Assembly (NCBI GenBank): GCA_965661105.1
Contig: CBFICR010000006.1
Location: 1 to 64,000 of the forward strand
DNA length: 64,000 nt
From: Eutrophocola sp965661105
GTDB lineage: Bacteria > Pseudomonadota > Gammaproteobacteria > Pseudomonadales > Pseudohongiellaceae
Reading direction: 5' to 3'
Part shown: positions 1 through 8,917 of the stretch, piece by piece
Layout of the letters: each line of letters begins with the position of its first letter
Position numbering within the stretch: position 1 is the first letter of the stretch
Made by a program: the position numbers and the translations under genes
Notes under the pieces: generated by a model
What the model saw: the letters and a program-made list of their open reading frames with translations, nothing else
What the model was told of the DNA's origin: nothing
Database searches by the model: none

Positions 1-430
1 CGCGCAATCAAGGTGTATAAATCAGGGCGCCAGCAGAAAACTTTTTTTTAAAATATTTCCATGAAATATTTTCTTAAAAAATGTTTCTACAACGTCGATA
101 GCTTCCCTATCAAAACATCCTTGTTTGGACTTTCAAAATCATTTTTCACCAAGGGACAAACAGTCTAATTGAAAGATTCACAGAAGGATAGTCATTGAAT
201 ACTCTTGTACAGGTTTTGAATTTCATATTACAAGATATTGTGTTTACCGTTAAGCGAAAACACAAGGAACCTTAATCAGTACCTGAATCTAATTGAACGT
301 ATTGCCAATTCAGAAACGGGTTTAAATTTTTTGTTTAATAGAAGTAACTTTGTTCTAATGTGGGCAATCTGAACAATGCTATTTCGACTGTCGCAACCTC
401 CACTTACATCCAGAAATAATTATTTAAAAA
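1..430. other. Intergenic region upstream of carboxylase operon
   Basis: No convincing coding sequence is seen. The stretch is AT-rich and contains a perfect 9-bp inverted repeat (AAAATATTT at 50-58, AAATATTTT at 64-72) just after a run of eight T. This could be a terminator of a gene left of the window or a structural element. The remainder is probably the regulatory region of the operon that starts at 431. Confidence 0.5.
331..359 (+). promoter_or_regulatory. Possible sigma-70 promoter of carboxylase operon
   Basis: TTGTTT at 331-336 and TCTAAT at 354-359 are separated by 17 bp and lie about 70 bp before the first start codon. The -10 box matches the consensus at five of six positions and the -35 box at only three. 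The assignment is by eye. Confidence 0.3.
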
Positions 431-1531
431 ATGACTCAACATACTCAGAACTCCATTCTTTGGTTTAAAGACATCTCCCTTGCTGATCGTCCTCTCGTTG
501 GTGGTAAAGGCGGCAGCCTCGGTGAATTATGCAGTGCCGGCATCAGCGTACCAAATGGCTACGTGGTGACTACCGAAGCGTTTAAAGCCTATCTTGATAT
601 CCTTGATGCTGAGCATGGTATTCGTCAGAAAATTGCCGCTCTGGACCCGGACGATGTGACGACCCTGAACGCCGTCACCAGTGACATGCGTGCCCTGATG
701 GAAAAGTCATCACCACCCGAATCGCTAACTCAACTCATCACTGGCGCCTATCGCGATCTGGGGGACAATATACCGGTGGCTGTACGTTCCAGTGCGACCA
801 GTGAAGACAGCGAGGAGGCCAGTTTTGCAGGACTGCAGGACACCTATTTATGGCAAAAAGGCGAAGCTCAACTGCTGGATGCTGTGCGCCGCTGCTGGGC
901 CAGCCTTTATAACCCTGAGTCTGTTGCCTATCGTTTGCGGCTGGATATCCCCGAGGATGACCTGGCCATGGCCGTCGTTGTGCAAACCATGGTGAATTCG
1001 CGCTGTTCCGGTGTCATGTTTACCCGCAGCCCCACTACCGGTGATAAATCTGTTGTCACGATCGAAGGCAGCTGGGGACTGGGTTCCAGTATCGTCAGTG
1101 GCGAAGTCACCCCGGACAAATTTGTCGTCAACAAAATCACCAGTGAAATCACCGCAAAAAATATAGCCCCCAAGGCTATTGAACATCTACCGGACGAGAA
1201 TGGCGGAATCATTGAACGGCCCGTTGAAGAAGCCCGTCAGGTGGTTTCCTGTCTCAGCGATGAGGAAATCAGGGAGCTGACCGCTGTTGGTCGCCGCGTG
1301 GAAAAACATTATGGCAGTCCCCAGGATATTGAATGGGCTTTATCCCATGAATCTGATGACAGTCCCGATAACGTAAATAAAAAGACCCGTGTACTGCTTC
1401 TGCAAAGTCGTCCGGAAACCGTTTGGGCAACAAAAGATAAGGCCCCGGTGGCCAAACCAGCGGCCAAAGCCTATGACCATATTTTCAATGTAATGGGCGC
1501 CCAATTAATCAAGGACAAAGAAAGTAAATGA
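431..1531 (+). CDS. PEP synthase/PPDK-type ATP-binding domain protein
   Basis: This 366-residue protein is only the N-terminal ATP-grasp (PPDK_N) domain of phosphoenolpyruvate synthase and pyruvate phosphate dikinase. Visible motifs are the glycine-rich GGKGGSLGEL near residue 24, AVRSSATSEDSEEASFAG near 117, the stretch ending EVTPDKFVV, the DIEWAL motif near 300 and the closing LLQSRPET. The swivelling phosphohistidine domain and the PEP/pyruvate-binding domain are absent, so alone it should bind ATP but cannot complete a dikinase cycle. Its stop overlaps the start of the carrier-protein gene (ATGA), and the next three genes encode a biotin-dependent carboxylase, which suggests ATP-driven activation or regulation of that enzyme. 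The ribosome-binding site is weak. Stand-alone PPDK_N subunits are known in phenylphosphate synthase. The family call is firm and the role is unknown. Confidence 0.85.
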   Translation: MTQHTQNSILWFKDISLADRPLVGGKGGSLGELCSAGISVPNGYVVTTEAFKAYLDILDAEHGIRQKIAALDPDDVTTLNAVTSDMRALMEKSSPPESLTQLITGAYRDLGDNIPVAVRSSATSEDSEEASFAGLQDTYLWQKGEAQLLDAVRRCWASLYNPESVAYRLRLDIPEDDLAMAVVVQTMVNSRCSGVMFTRSPTTGDKSVVTIEGSWGLGSSIVSGEVTPDKFVVNKITSEITAKNIAPKAIEHLPDENGGIIERPVEEARQVVSCLSDEEIRELTAVGRRVEKHYGSPQDIEWALSHESDDSPDNVNKKTRVLLLQSRPETVWATKDKAPVAKPAAKAYDHIFNVMGAQLIKDKESK

Positions 1532-1995
1532 GTCTAAGTCACAAAGATGTACAGGAAATTCTGCGCTTACTGGAAGAAACTGACTACCGGGAATTGACTC
1601 TCGAAACCGAGCACTTCACCCTGAAGTTACAGCAGGATGAAGCAGGCTGGACGCAGCAGGCAAATACCGTGGCAAGTGACAAAACTCCGGTCACCAGTGC
1701 CGTTGCCAGTAGCGCAGAGAGCAGCTCAGTTGAAGCTGCTGCTACGGAAGAAGGTCTGCTGGATATTCGTGCCCCCATGGTAGGCACTTTCTATAATGCG
1801 CCAAAACCCGGTGCCGCCCCATTTGTAGAAATTGGTTCCAGTGTTAATCAGGACTCTGTCATCGCCATCATTGAAGTGATGAAGCTGATGAATTCCATTC
1901 CTGCCGGTCTCAACGGTGAGATCGTTGAAATTCTTATTGAAGATGCCCAGTTTGTAGAAAAGGGACAGCTGTTAATGCGAGTCAGACCCTCTTGA
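1528..1995 (+). CDS. Biotin carboxyl carrier protein (AccB-like)
   Basis: A 155-residue carrier of the acetyl-CoA carboxylase type. The N-terminal helix-forming part (residues 1-40) resembles AccB. A linker rich in Ala, Ser and Thr (about 45-75) follows, then a biotinyl/lipoyl domain with the motif IEVMKLMNS, whose Lys119 is the expected biotin attachment site. The gene overlaps the dikinase-domain gene by 4 bp and the biotin carboxylase start by 1 bp, so the operon is probably translationally coupled. Because the next genes encode a biotin carboxylase and a PycB/OadA-type carboxyltransferase rather than accC alone, this is more likely a dedicated carrier than the housekeeping AccB. Co-occurrence with housekeeping accBC elsewhere in the genome cannot be seen here. 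Confidence 0.85.
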   Translation: MSLSHKDVQEILRLLEETDYRELTLETEHFTLKLQQDEAGWTQQANTVASDKTPVTSAVASSAESSSVEAAATEEGLLDIRAPMVGTFYNAPKPGAAPFVEIGSSVNQDSVIAIIEVMKLMNSIPAGLNGEIVEILIEDAQFVEKGQLLMRVRPS

Positions 1996-3374
1996 TGACT
2001 GCAGTGAAACCGATTAACCGCTTGTTGATAGCTAACCGCGGTGAAATTGCGGTACGTATTATTCGAACCTGTCAGACGCTGGGCATTGAAACGGTGCTGG
2101 CGGCATCCGCTGCAGACCTGGATTGTGTCCCTGCACGCATGGCAGACCAGGTCATAAAAATTGGCCCACCTCCTTCCCTGCAAAGTTATCTCAATGTAGA
2201 TGCTGTGCTGCAGGCTGCTCTGCAGACCAGCGCCGATGCTATTCATCCCGGCTATGGCTTTCTCTCGGAAAATGCCTCGCTTGCCAAGGCTTGCAACGAC
2301 AACAACATTCTCTTTATTGGTCCCACTGTCAGCCAGCTAAACGCCATTGGTGACAAGCTCAAAGCTCGCGAGAATGCTGTGGCAGCAAACCTGCCCATCG
2401 TGCCCGGTGGCTCAGTGAATAACCCCCGGGAAGCTGAAAAGCTTGCCGCAGAAATCGGCTATCCGGTACTAATCAAGGCCGTTGGCGGTGGTGGTGGTCG
2501 TGGTATGCAGGTTGTACATGATGTTGCTGACCTCGCCAAAACCATGACCCTGGCGCGCGCAGAAGCCGAAAATGCCTTTAATGATGACCGCATTTACCTG
2601 GAATGCTTTGTCGCCAGCGGACGCCATGTGGAAGTTCAGGTGCTGGGCGATGGCAAACAGGTCATCCATTTGGGCACCCGTGACTGCTCCATTCAGCGAC
2701 GCTATCAGAAACTGGTGGAAGAAGCGCCAGCCCCCTGTCTCAACGACGATTTACGCGAAGAAATGCAAAGTGCTGCTGTGGCTTTCGCGCAACACCTGGA
2801 TTATCAGGGCGCCGGCACCGTCGAGTTCCTGGTCGATGTCGAGCGAAACAGTTTTTATTTTCTGGAAATGAATGCCCGCATTCAGGTGGAACATCCCGTC
2901 ACTGAGGCCATTACCGGTCTCGATCTCGTTGCCCAGCAAATACGTGTTGCTGAAGGTCGCCCCCTGGGCATAAGCCAGGACGAGGTTATTTTCAACGGCC
3001 ATGCTATTGAATGCCGACTCAACGCGGAAGACTGCCAGAATGATTTTCAGCCCAGCCCCGGCAAAGTCACCATTGCACAGTTTCCTGCCGGGCCCGGCAT
3101 CAGAATAGATACCCATATAGAAAGCGGCATCACGGTACCGCCTTATTACGATTCCCTGCTGGGCAAGCTGATTGTCTGGGGCAAGGATCGCAGTGAAGCC
3201 ATAGCACGCCTGCAACATGCGCTGGCGTTGTGTCATCTCGAAGGGGTGGAAAGCAATATCGTATTACACCAGGCTATTCTGGCAACTCAGGAATTTATTG
3301 AAGGCGGCGTGGACACGCGTTTTTTAAAGCAAATGCTGGATACCACAAGTGCGGGAGAACTTGCCAATGGCTAA
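1995..3374 (+). CDS. Biotin carboxylase subunit
   Basis: This 459-residue ATP-grasp enzyme carboxylates the biotin of the carrier protein with bicarbonate and ATP. It has the N-terminal ANRGEIAVRI motif, the glycine-rich GGGGGRGM ATP loop near 165, the RDCSIQRRYQKLVEEAP segment, the metal/catalytic stretch FLEMNARIQVEHPVTE and the C-terminal PYYDSLLGKLI. Length matches AccC and PycA. I chose the ATG at 1995, which overlaps the carrier stop (TGATG); a TTG directly before it is an alternative. Sequence alone does not separate AccC from a pyruvate-carboxylase-type subunit, but the downstream carboxyltransferase argues for a 2-oxoacid or related carboxylase. Confidence 0.88.
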   Translation: MTAVKPINRLLIANRGEIAVRIIRTCQTLGIETVLAASAADLDCVPARMADQVIKIGPPPSLQSYLNVDAVLQAALQTSADAIHPGYGFLSENASLAKACNDNNILFIGPTVSQLNAIGDKLKARENAVAANLPIVPGGSVNNPREAEKLAAEIGYPVLIKAVGGGGGRGMQVVHDVADLAKTMTLARAEAENAFNDDRIYLECFVASGRHVEVQVLGDGKQVIHLGTRDCSIQRRYQKLVEEAPAPCLNDDLREEMQSAAVAFAQHLDYQGAGTVEFLVDVERNSFYFLEMNARIQVEHPVTEAITGLDLVAQQIRVAEGRPLGISQDEVIFNGHAIECRLNAEDCQNDFQPSPGKVTIAQFPAGPGIRIDTHIESGITVPPYYDSLLGKLIVWGKDRSEAIARLQHALALCHLEGVESNIVLHQAILATQEFIEGGVDTRFLKQMLDTTSAGELANG

Positions 3375-4836
3375 TATAAAACTGGTGGATGTGAGTATCC
3401 GTGACGGCAACCAATGCATGTGGAGCATGACCGGCATGGGCACCCACCAGATGATGCAGGCAGCACCGCTGATGGAACGGGTTGGCTTTCGCGCCATCGA
3501 CTTTACCTCAAGTACCCATATGGCCGTCGGCGTGCGCTATCACCAGGATGATCCATGGCAACGTATTCGTCTGATGCATCAGGCCCTGCCCAATGTGCCA
3601 CTCCAGTTTATCTCCACCGGCTTTCGTTTTATTTCCTGGGAAACCGCCGATCATGATTTCATGCGGCTGGCCTACAGAACCCTGATGAAAAATGGCATCG
3701 GCCGCTTTGTCCTGCTTGATCCCATGCATGACATGGATGCCCTGATGCAGGTGGCACGTATTGTGAAAGAGGAAGGTGATGCCGAAAACATGGCCGCGCT
3801 GACCTATACCCTGAGCGATGTGCACGACGATGCCTTTTACGCCAACTGCGCCAGGCAGATCGCCGCCTCCGGTGATTTCGACCTGCTTTATATCAAGGAT
3901 CCTTCCGGACTGCTGACCTCGGAACGGGCACGCACCCTGATCCCCGCGGTGAAAAAGGAAATTGGCAACCTGCCGCTGGAACTGCATTCCCATTGCACTA
4001 TCGGCCTTTCCCAGTTCAACTATATGGTGGGTGCCGAGCTGGGCATTGATGCGCTGCATGTGGCGATCGGCCCGCTCGCCCATGGCTCATCCTTACCCTG
4101 CGCTACACAAACCATTGCCAATCTGAAAACCCACGGCCACACTGTGGATGTTAATGAAACCGCGCTGAAACAACTGGAAGACTACTATTTCGGATTGGCA
4201 AAAGCCGAAGGCCTGGCGGTAGGTAAACCTCAGGCTTACGATGCTTCCTATTTGCGCCATCAGGTAGCCGGTGGCGTGTTGACCACAACGCGCAGACAAC
4301 TGGCTGAGTTAAAGCTGGAACACAAGTTTGACGAGGTTATGGCTGAAGTGGAACGAGTCAGGGCAGAACTGGGCTCACCCATTATGGTGACCCCCTTTCC
4401 CCAGATCGTGACAACCCAGGCCATGTTCAACGTGATGGGTGACGGCCGCTATGAACAGATTCCTGATCAGGCCATACGTTATGTGCTGGGACGCTTTGGG
4501 CGCCCTACTGCCCCGGTGGATCAAAATGTACTTGACCGGATTATGTCACTGCCGCGCACCAGGGAAATTGAAAAAGAACCAATTACCATGACACTGAAAG
4601 ACAGACGTAAGCAGTTTTCAAAACGCATGTCCGATGAAGAGTTCTTATTGCGCGCGGTAATGCCGGTGGATCAGGTGGATGCCATGCGCACCCGCTCAGC
4701 CGATGAGTTGCACTACAACCCGGCTATTTCACCAGTGCTGCAGCTATTGAAAGGCCTGCATCACGCCAAAGGCAAAAAATCACCCGCGAATTTTTCTGTC
4801 AGCCAGAAAAACTTCAAGCTGACATTAAACCGCTAG
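3367..4836 (+). CDS. Carboxyltransferase, PycB/OadA-like
   Basis: A 489-residue TIM-barrel protein of the HMG-CoA-lyase-like carboxyltransferase family, to which pyruvate carboxylase and oxaloacetate decarboxylase alpha belong. The opening motif is DVSIRDGNQCMW instead of the usual TLRDAHQS or TLRDGQQS. The lysine that is carbamylated in this family is present in LLYIKDPSGLL, and the metal-binding histidines are in LELHSHCTIGLS. The C-terminal half carries the expected GSPIMVTPFPQIVTTQA segment. No C-terminal biotinyl domain is fused, which fits the separate carrier two genes upstream. I chose the ATG at 3367 because GGGAGA precedes it; it overlaps the biotin carboxylase by 8 bp. The altered N-terminal motif suggests a substrate other than pyruvate, but that is inference. 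Confidence 0.85.
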   Translation: MANIKLVDVSIRDGNQCMWSMTGMGTHQMMQAAPLMERVGFRAIDFTSSTHMAVGVRYHQDDPWQRIRLMHQALPNVPLQFISTGFRFISWETADHDFMRLAYRTLMKNGIGRFVLLDPMHDMDALMQVARIVKEEGDAENMAALTYTLSDVHDDAFYANCARQIAASGDFDLLYIKDPSGLLTSERARTLIPAVKKEIGNLPLELHSHCTIGLSQFNYMVGAELGIDALHVAIGPLAHGSSLPCATQTIANLKTHGHTVDVNETALKQLEDYYFGLAKAEGLAVGKPQAYDASYLRHQVAGGVLTTTRRQLAELKLEHKFDEVMAEVERVRAELGSPIMVTPFPQIVTTQAMFNVMGDGRYEQIPDQAIRYVLGRFGRPTAPVDQNVLDRIMSLPRTREIEKEPITMTLKDRRKQFSKRMSDEEFLLRAVMPVDQVDAMRTRSADELHYNPAISPVLQLLKGLHHAKGKKSPANFSVSQKNFKLTLNR

Positions 4837-4920
4837 CCAATACCGGTATTGCCCGGGATAGCTTAAAACACCATTTAGTAATGCAGCGCAGGATGCGGCT
4901 GCATCCGATGAGGTACACCA

Positions 4921-5367
4921 ATGAAAATTTTTGTCATCTCCCTGCTGTTATTGTTCGGCCTGCCAGCATCACTTCATGCACAAACCAATGCCGAGGCCCA
5001 GGCCGCTGCAGTGTTTGAAAAGTTTCTGGATGCTATGACCAATACCGATATGGAAACCGTCACCAGCCTGTTTTCTGAAGACGCCCTGTTCTGGGGAACC
5101 GGGTCGCAATCCCTGGTTACAGATCCTGCTGGAGTCGCATTATATTTCGAACCGGTTGGACGCAACCCGCCGGGACAGACCATTGCACGCGCCCGGGACT
5201 ATGAGAGTGTCGAGATAGCCAACAATCTGGTGGCCATTTCAGGCATTTGGGAAGTGGTTCCGAGCGGTCAGAGCGAAGGGACGCCGTTGCGGGTAAGCAT
5301 GGTGCTAGCCCTGCGCAACGGCGCCTGGAAAATTATCCAGTTTCATAATTCCGCGGTTCCCCAATAG
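4921..5367 (+). CDS. Secreted NTF2-like (SnoaL/DUF4440) protein
   Basis: A 148-residue protein with a clear signal peptide (hydrophobic residues 4-20, cleavage probable after LHAQ) followed by a single NTF2-like cone-fold domain. Typical features are an N-terminal helix (FEKFLDAMTNTDMETVTSLFSEDALFWGTG) split across residues 32-61 and a closing strand with NGAWKIIQFHNS. Relatives are the DUF4440 and SgcJ/EcaC families, and no catalytic residues can be assigned. It lies 84 bp after the carboxylase operon on the same strand with its own ribosome-binding site (GAGG), so co-transcription is possible but not proven. Confidence 0.75.
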   Translation: MKIFVISLLLLFGLPASLHAQTNAEAQAAAVFEKFLDAMTNTDMETVTSLFSEDALFWGTGSQSLVTDPAGVALYFEPVGRNPPGQTIARARDYESVEIANNLVAISGIWEVVPSGQSEGTPLRVSMVLALRNGAWKIIQFHNSAVPQ

Positions 5368-5388
5368 GGAAACCAGGGGGTGGTTCTG

Positions 5389-6612
5389 TTAGTCTGCGAC
5401 CGCCTCTATCCTGAGGACAACACCATCATCCTCATCGGTGAGCAGGTAAAGTCTGCCATCGGGGCCCTGTTTCACATCCCGAATGCGCTGCCTTAAATCA
5501 GAGAGCAGTGACTCGCGACGAATTTCTTCCATATTGTCATTAAATTTGATGCGATGCAGTTGCCCGGTCCCGGGTATCTGTCCTTCCTGCATACCACCGA
5601 CAAACAGATCACCCTGCCAGCGTGGAAATTCATCACCGGTATAAAAGGTCAGACCGGTCACTGAAATACCCGGCATCCAGAATGCCATCGGGTTACGCGC
5701 ACCTTCCATCTGGAAACTCTGGCTATGCCAGCCACCGCCATAGGAGATACCAAAACTGACCAGGGGCCAGCCGTAATTGCCACCAGGCACAACCCGATTA
5801 ACCTCATCACCACCATTGGGGCCCATCTCGGTATTCCAGATTTCCCCGGTTTCCTGATTCAGGGTCAGGCCGGTAGGAGTACGGTGGCCGTAACTGTAAA
5901 TTTCCGGCAGGAACCCTTCACGGCCCACGAATGGATTATCATCGGGTATATTGCCTTCGGGAGTCAGCCGCAAAATTTTGCCTTTATGGCTCATGGTTTC
6001 AAAACTGTTTGAGTCATCCGTGGTGACATAAACCCCGACGTACAACATATCATCTGCACCAAATAACAGGCGCACGCCATTGGTGGTGCCTTCCTGGGCA
6101 ACAAAGATATCACGGGTGTCCTGAATATTGGTGCCATCCCAACGTCCCCGTGCCACGGCAATAGCTTCCTTGCCAGCGGGTAATTTCTTGTTATAACTCA
6201 TGTAGATATAGGGTTCATTGGCAAAATCGGGATGAGTCGTGATATCCAGCAATCCCTTGTACTTACTCACCATGATATCGGTGGGGGCGCCCTGAACAGG
6301 CTCCTCTATCAATTCGTCATTAATGATGCGGCGAATACGTCCAACATTCTTTTCTGTCACCAGGGCGCTGCCATCAGGCAGCCAGGTAATGCTCCAGGGG
6401 TGAATCAGGCCACGGGCAATAACCCTGACCCGAATATCGGTACCCTCCGCGGTATCGTAATAAAAAGGCCCTGTACCGACTGCATCAATATGCAAGCCGT
6501 CCGGGCTTGCGGGCGCGTTTTCAGCCGCCATAAGCCCATGCTGAAAAAATAGTGAAAATAATAGTGATAGAAAAAGCGTACCGTTAGAACGCCAGATATT
6601 GGTGATTTTCAT
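5389..6612 (-). CDS. PQQ-dependent aldose sugar dehydrogenase
   Basis: A 407-residue exported protein of the soluble glucose/sorbosone dehydrogenase family (YliI/Asd type), a six-bladed beta-propeller that oxidises sugars with PQQ in the periplasm. Family segments are VIARGLIHPWSITWLPDG, KYKGLLDITTHPDF, YSYGHRTPTGLTLN, the EMGPNGGDEVNR loop and GGNYGWPLVSFG. The start at 6612 gives a standard signal peptide (MKITNIW, then a hydrophobic stretch ending in GLMAAEN) and is preceded by GGGGAA; a longer reading frame to 6684 lacks these. The gene is convergent with the NTF2-like gene, only 21 bp away. PQQ genes are not in the window. Confidence 0.85.
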   Translation of the reverse strand: MKITNIWRSNGTLFLSLLFSLFFQHGLMAAENAPASPDGLHIDAVGTGPFYYDTAEGTDIRVRVIARGLIHPWSITWLPDGSALVTEKNVGRIRRIINDELIEEPVQGAPTDIMVSKYKGLLDITTHPDFANEPYIYMSYNKKLPAGKEAIAVARGRWDGTNIQDTRDIFVAQEGTTNGVRLLFGADDMLYVGVYVTTDDSNSFETMSHKGKILRLTPEGNIPDDNPFVGREGFLPEIYSYGHRTPTGLTLNQETGEIWNTEMGPNGGDEVNRVVPGGNYGWPLVSFGISYGGGWHSQSFQMEGARNPMAFWMPGISVTGLTFYTGDEFPRWQGDLFVGGMQEGQIPGTGQLHRIKFNDNMEEIRRESLLSDLRQRIRDVKQGPDGRLYLLTDEDDGVVLRIEAVAD

Positions 6613-6746
6613 TCCCCTTTCCCCCAACCTGTAACCCAGGTAATTGAAGTGCCTGTTTGATATAACCGGAACAATTTTACACACTTCCGGCTCACAGACC
6701 AGAGGGGCAGGAAAGAGCCAACCAGGCTAATGCGTGGATGAAGTTA

Positions 6747-8081
6747 TTACAGCGGAGCGCTGAAAAAATCAAAAAACAGGGTCATGATGACCGAACAGAT
6801 CACCAGGGTGAACAGCATCACCGGTGTACCCTTACGAAACCAAACCGCCGGGGTAATGGCATAATCCGGATTCCCCGAATCCTTCGCCAGCTTTTCACTG
6901 ATGGTGACAATGAATACGTTAGCTGTAGAGCCCAGATGCGTGCCATTACCTCCCATTCCCACGCCGGCTGCAAGCGCCCACCAGAGCGGAGCCACATTAA
7001 TACCCTGGGCTTCCATGCCCAGAATGATGGGAATCATCGCAGCCGTGAACGGAATATTGTCGATCATGGCGGAAAGCACTGCCGCCAGCCACATCAACAT
7101 AATTGAGGCGGTCAGCAAATCCTTCTGTACGAACGGCACAATGAACTGGCCGATGAATTGCAAAAACTGACTATGCTCAACACCGCCGATCAGGATAAAA
7201 AGAGACATGAAAAATACCAGCAAGGTAATTTCCACTTCAGAAAAATAATCGTCCATTTCTATATTGCTACCCAGGAATACCAACGCGGTAAGTCCCAGTG
7301 CAGCCACAAACCAGGGTTCCCAGTGCAGGTCATCATGGAGAATGAAACCCACTACCATTGCAGCCAGAATCGCCAGTGCCATTTTCCAGGTTCTGGGATC
7401 AGCAATTTCCTCTTTCTCACTGAATTCCGGCATGACCGGTTTCTCGGCAAGCTCTTTCCTGAATAAGTATTTGAGAAGAAACAGGGTACCAACCCATGCC
7501 ACAAAAACAATGAAGCCCATGTGCATAAAAAAGGTATTGAAATCGATACCGGCAGCAGAACCTATCATCAGATTGGGAGGGTCACCTACCAGTGTCGCCA
7601 CACCGCCGGTATCCGACAGCAAGGCTGCTGCCAGCAGAAAAGGAATTGGGTTGACCCTCAGGGCCTGACAAATAAGGATAATCAGCGGACCAAAGATAAC
7701 AACCGTGGTGACATTATCCAGCAGCAGGGAAAGCACCGTTACCAGAGTTCCCATCATCACCAGCAGCAAAAACAAACGTCCCTGGCTTAGGTCTGCAATT
7801 GTATAGGCAAGGTACTGGAAACCACCGGTGGGAATCATGATTGACACGATAGTCATCATGGCACCGAGCAGGAATACTACATTCCAGTCGATGGCTTCTA
7901 TGGCCAGTTCGGGATTGTAAAAGCCATAAAACTGGCCACACAAGACCATGGCACCCGCCCCTGCCAGGGCAAATTTGGCGCGGTGAAAGCCATGCACTCC
8001 TTCAGTAAAAATACCGACAAAAGTAACAGCCAAAATAATTCCTGACGCCAACATGGCGTTATTCCACAGCAAAGGCTCCAT
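6747..8081 (-). CDS. NhaD/ArsB-family (ion transporter superfamily) permease
   Basis: A 444-residue inner-membrane protein with about 10-12 predicted transmembrane segments. The conserved signatures of the ArsB/NhaD (P-protein) family are present in two inverted halves: LLDNVTTVVIFGPL with GGVATLVGDPPNLMIGSA in the first, and IDNIPFTAAMIPIIL with GMGGNGTHLGSTANV in the second. Likely activity is Na+/H+ antiport of the NhaD type or anion/arsenite transport; sequence alone does not decide, and the lack of ars genes nearby favours the first. The start at 8081 has an optimal GGAGG 5 bp upstream. The gene is divergent from the pyrophosphatase gene. Confidence 0.8.
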   Translation of the reverse strand: MEPLLWNNAMLASGIILAVTFVGIFTEGVHGFHRAKFALAGAGAMVLCGQFYGFYNPELAIEAIDWNVVFLLGAMMTIVSIMIPTGGFQYLAYTIADLSQGRLFLLLVMMGTLVTVLSLLLDNVTTVVIFGPLIILICQALRVNPIPFLLAAALLSDTGGVATLVGDPPNLMIGSAAGIDFNTFFMHMGFIVFVAWVGTLFLLKYLFRKELAEKPVMPEFSEKEEIADPRTWKMALAILAAMVVGFILHDDLHWEPWFVAALGLTALVFLGSNIEMDDYFSEVEITLLVFFMSLFILIGGVEHSQFLQFIGQFIVPFVQKDLLTASIMLMWLAAVLSAMIDNIPFTAAMIPIILGMEAQGINVAPLWWALAAGVGMGGNGTHLGSTANVFIVTISEKLAKDSGNPDYAITPAVWFRKGTPVMLFTLVICSVIMTLFFDFFSAPL

Positions 8082-8289
8082 TGCGACCTCCGGGGGTACA
8101 ACCAGGAAAGCGACGTAATATAAGTCCGCGTCTTAAGGAATAGATAGCTGAATGTATTAATCGTTTCCGGAAATTTTAAAGGCTGAAAAGCCCCACCACT
8201 TTCTATAAAATACCGAAATACTTTCTATTATCATTAGCAAACCTTACCAAAACCTTACATCAAGCTTACAAAGGGCTCTGTGCAGTAAG

Positions 8290-8308
8290 AAATTTCATGC
8301 TGAAATTT
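8290..8308. promoter_or_regulatory. Inverted repeat upstream of ppa
   Basis: AAATTTCA at 8290-8297 and TGAAATTT at 8301-8308 form a perfect 8-bp inverted repeat with a 3-bp spacer, 50 bp before the ppa start in the 277-bp divergent region. It may be an operator or a small leader hairpin. No regulator can be named. Confidence 0.3.
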
Positions 8309-8358
8309 TCTCTGTCCTTGATTCCGAACTTTTATTCTCAATCTGAAAGGCAAATTTA

Positions 8359-8886
8359 ATGCGACTGGATTCAATCAAAATCGGCGACAACCCACCGGAA
8401 GATATCAATGTCATTATTGAAGTACCCATTGGCGGGCAGCCAATCAAGTATGAACTGGACAAGGAATCCGGCACCCTTGTAGTGGACCGTTTTCTCTATA
8501 CACCGATGACCTATCCCGGGAATTACGGCTTTGTGCCACACACCCTCTCTGATGATGGTGACCCCATAGATGTGCTGGTATGCAATACCCGTCCGTTAAT
8601 CTCTGGCTGTGTGATTAATGTACGTCCGATAGGCGTGCTGATCATGGAGGATAATGGCGGCATGGATGAAAAGATTATTTCTGTGCCCTCACCACACCTG
8701 ACGCGACGCTATGAAAATATCTACAATTACACCGATTTACCGGAAATCACCATGAACCAGATCGAGCACTTCTTTGAGCACTACAAGGATCTTGAACCCG
8801 GTAAATGGGTAAAAATCGGGGGCTGGTTCGATGCAGAAAAGGCCCGTGAACTAATACAGGAAGCTATCGATCGGGCCAAAAAATAA
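8359..8886 (+). CDS. ppa: Inorganic pyrophosphatase
   Basis: A 175-residue family I soluble pyrophosphatase, the same size as E. coli Ppa. It hydrolyses pyrophosphate released by biosynthetic reactions in the cytoplasm. The family signature DGDPIDVL (around residue 65) supplies the metal-binding aspartates, and the substrate-binding stretches YELDKESG, YPGNYGFVPHT and the C-terminal KDLEPGKWVKIGGW are all intact. AAGG lies 9 bp before the ATG. It is a single gene with its own upstream region, divergent from the permease. Confidence 0.95.
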   Translation: MRLDSIKIGDNPPEDINVIIEVPIGGQPIKYELDKESGTLVVDRFLYTPMTYPGNYGFVPHTLSDDGDPIDVLVCNTRPLISGCVINVRPIGVLIMEDNGGMDEKIISVPSPHLTRRYENIYNYTDLPEITMNQIEHFFEHYKDLEPGKWVKIGGWFDAEKARELIQEAIDRAKK

Positions 8887-8917
8887 AGCCTGAACAACAT
8901 CAGTAAAAAACGGGCAA

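Noticed and set aside
50..72. AT-rich inverted repeat as a definite terminator
   Set aside because: The stem is entirely A/T and the gene it would serve lies outside the window, so only a note in the intergenic entry is justified.
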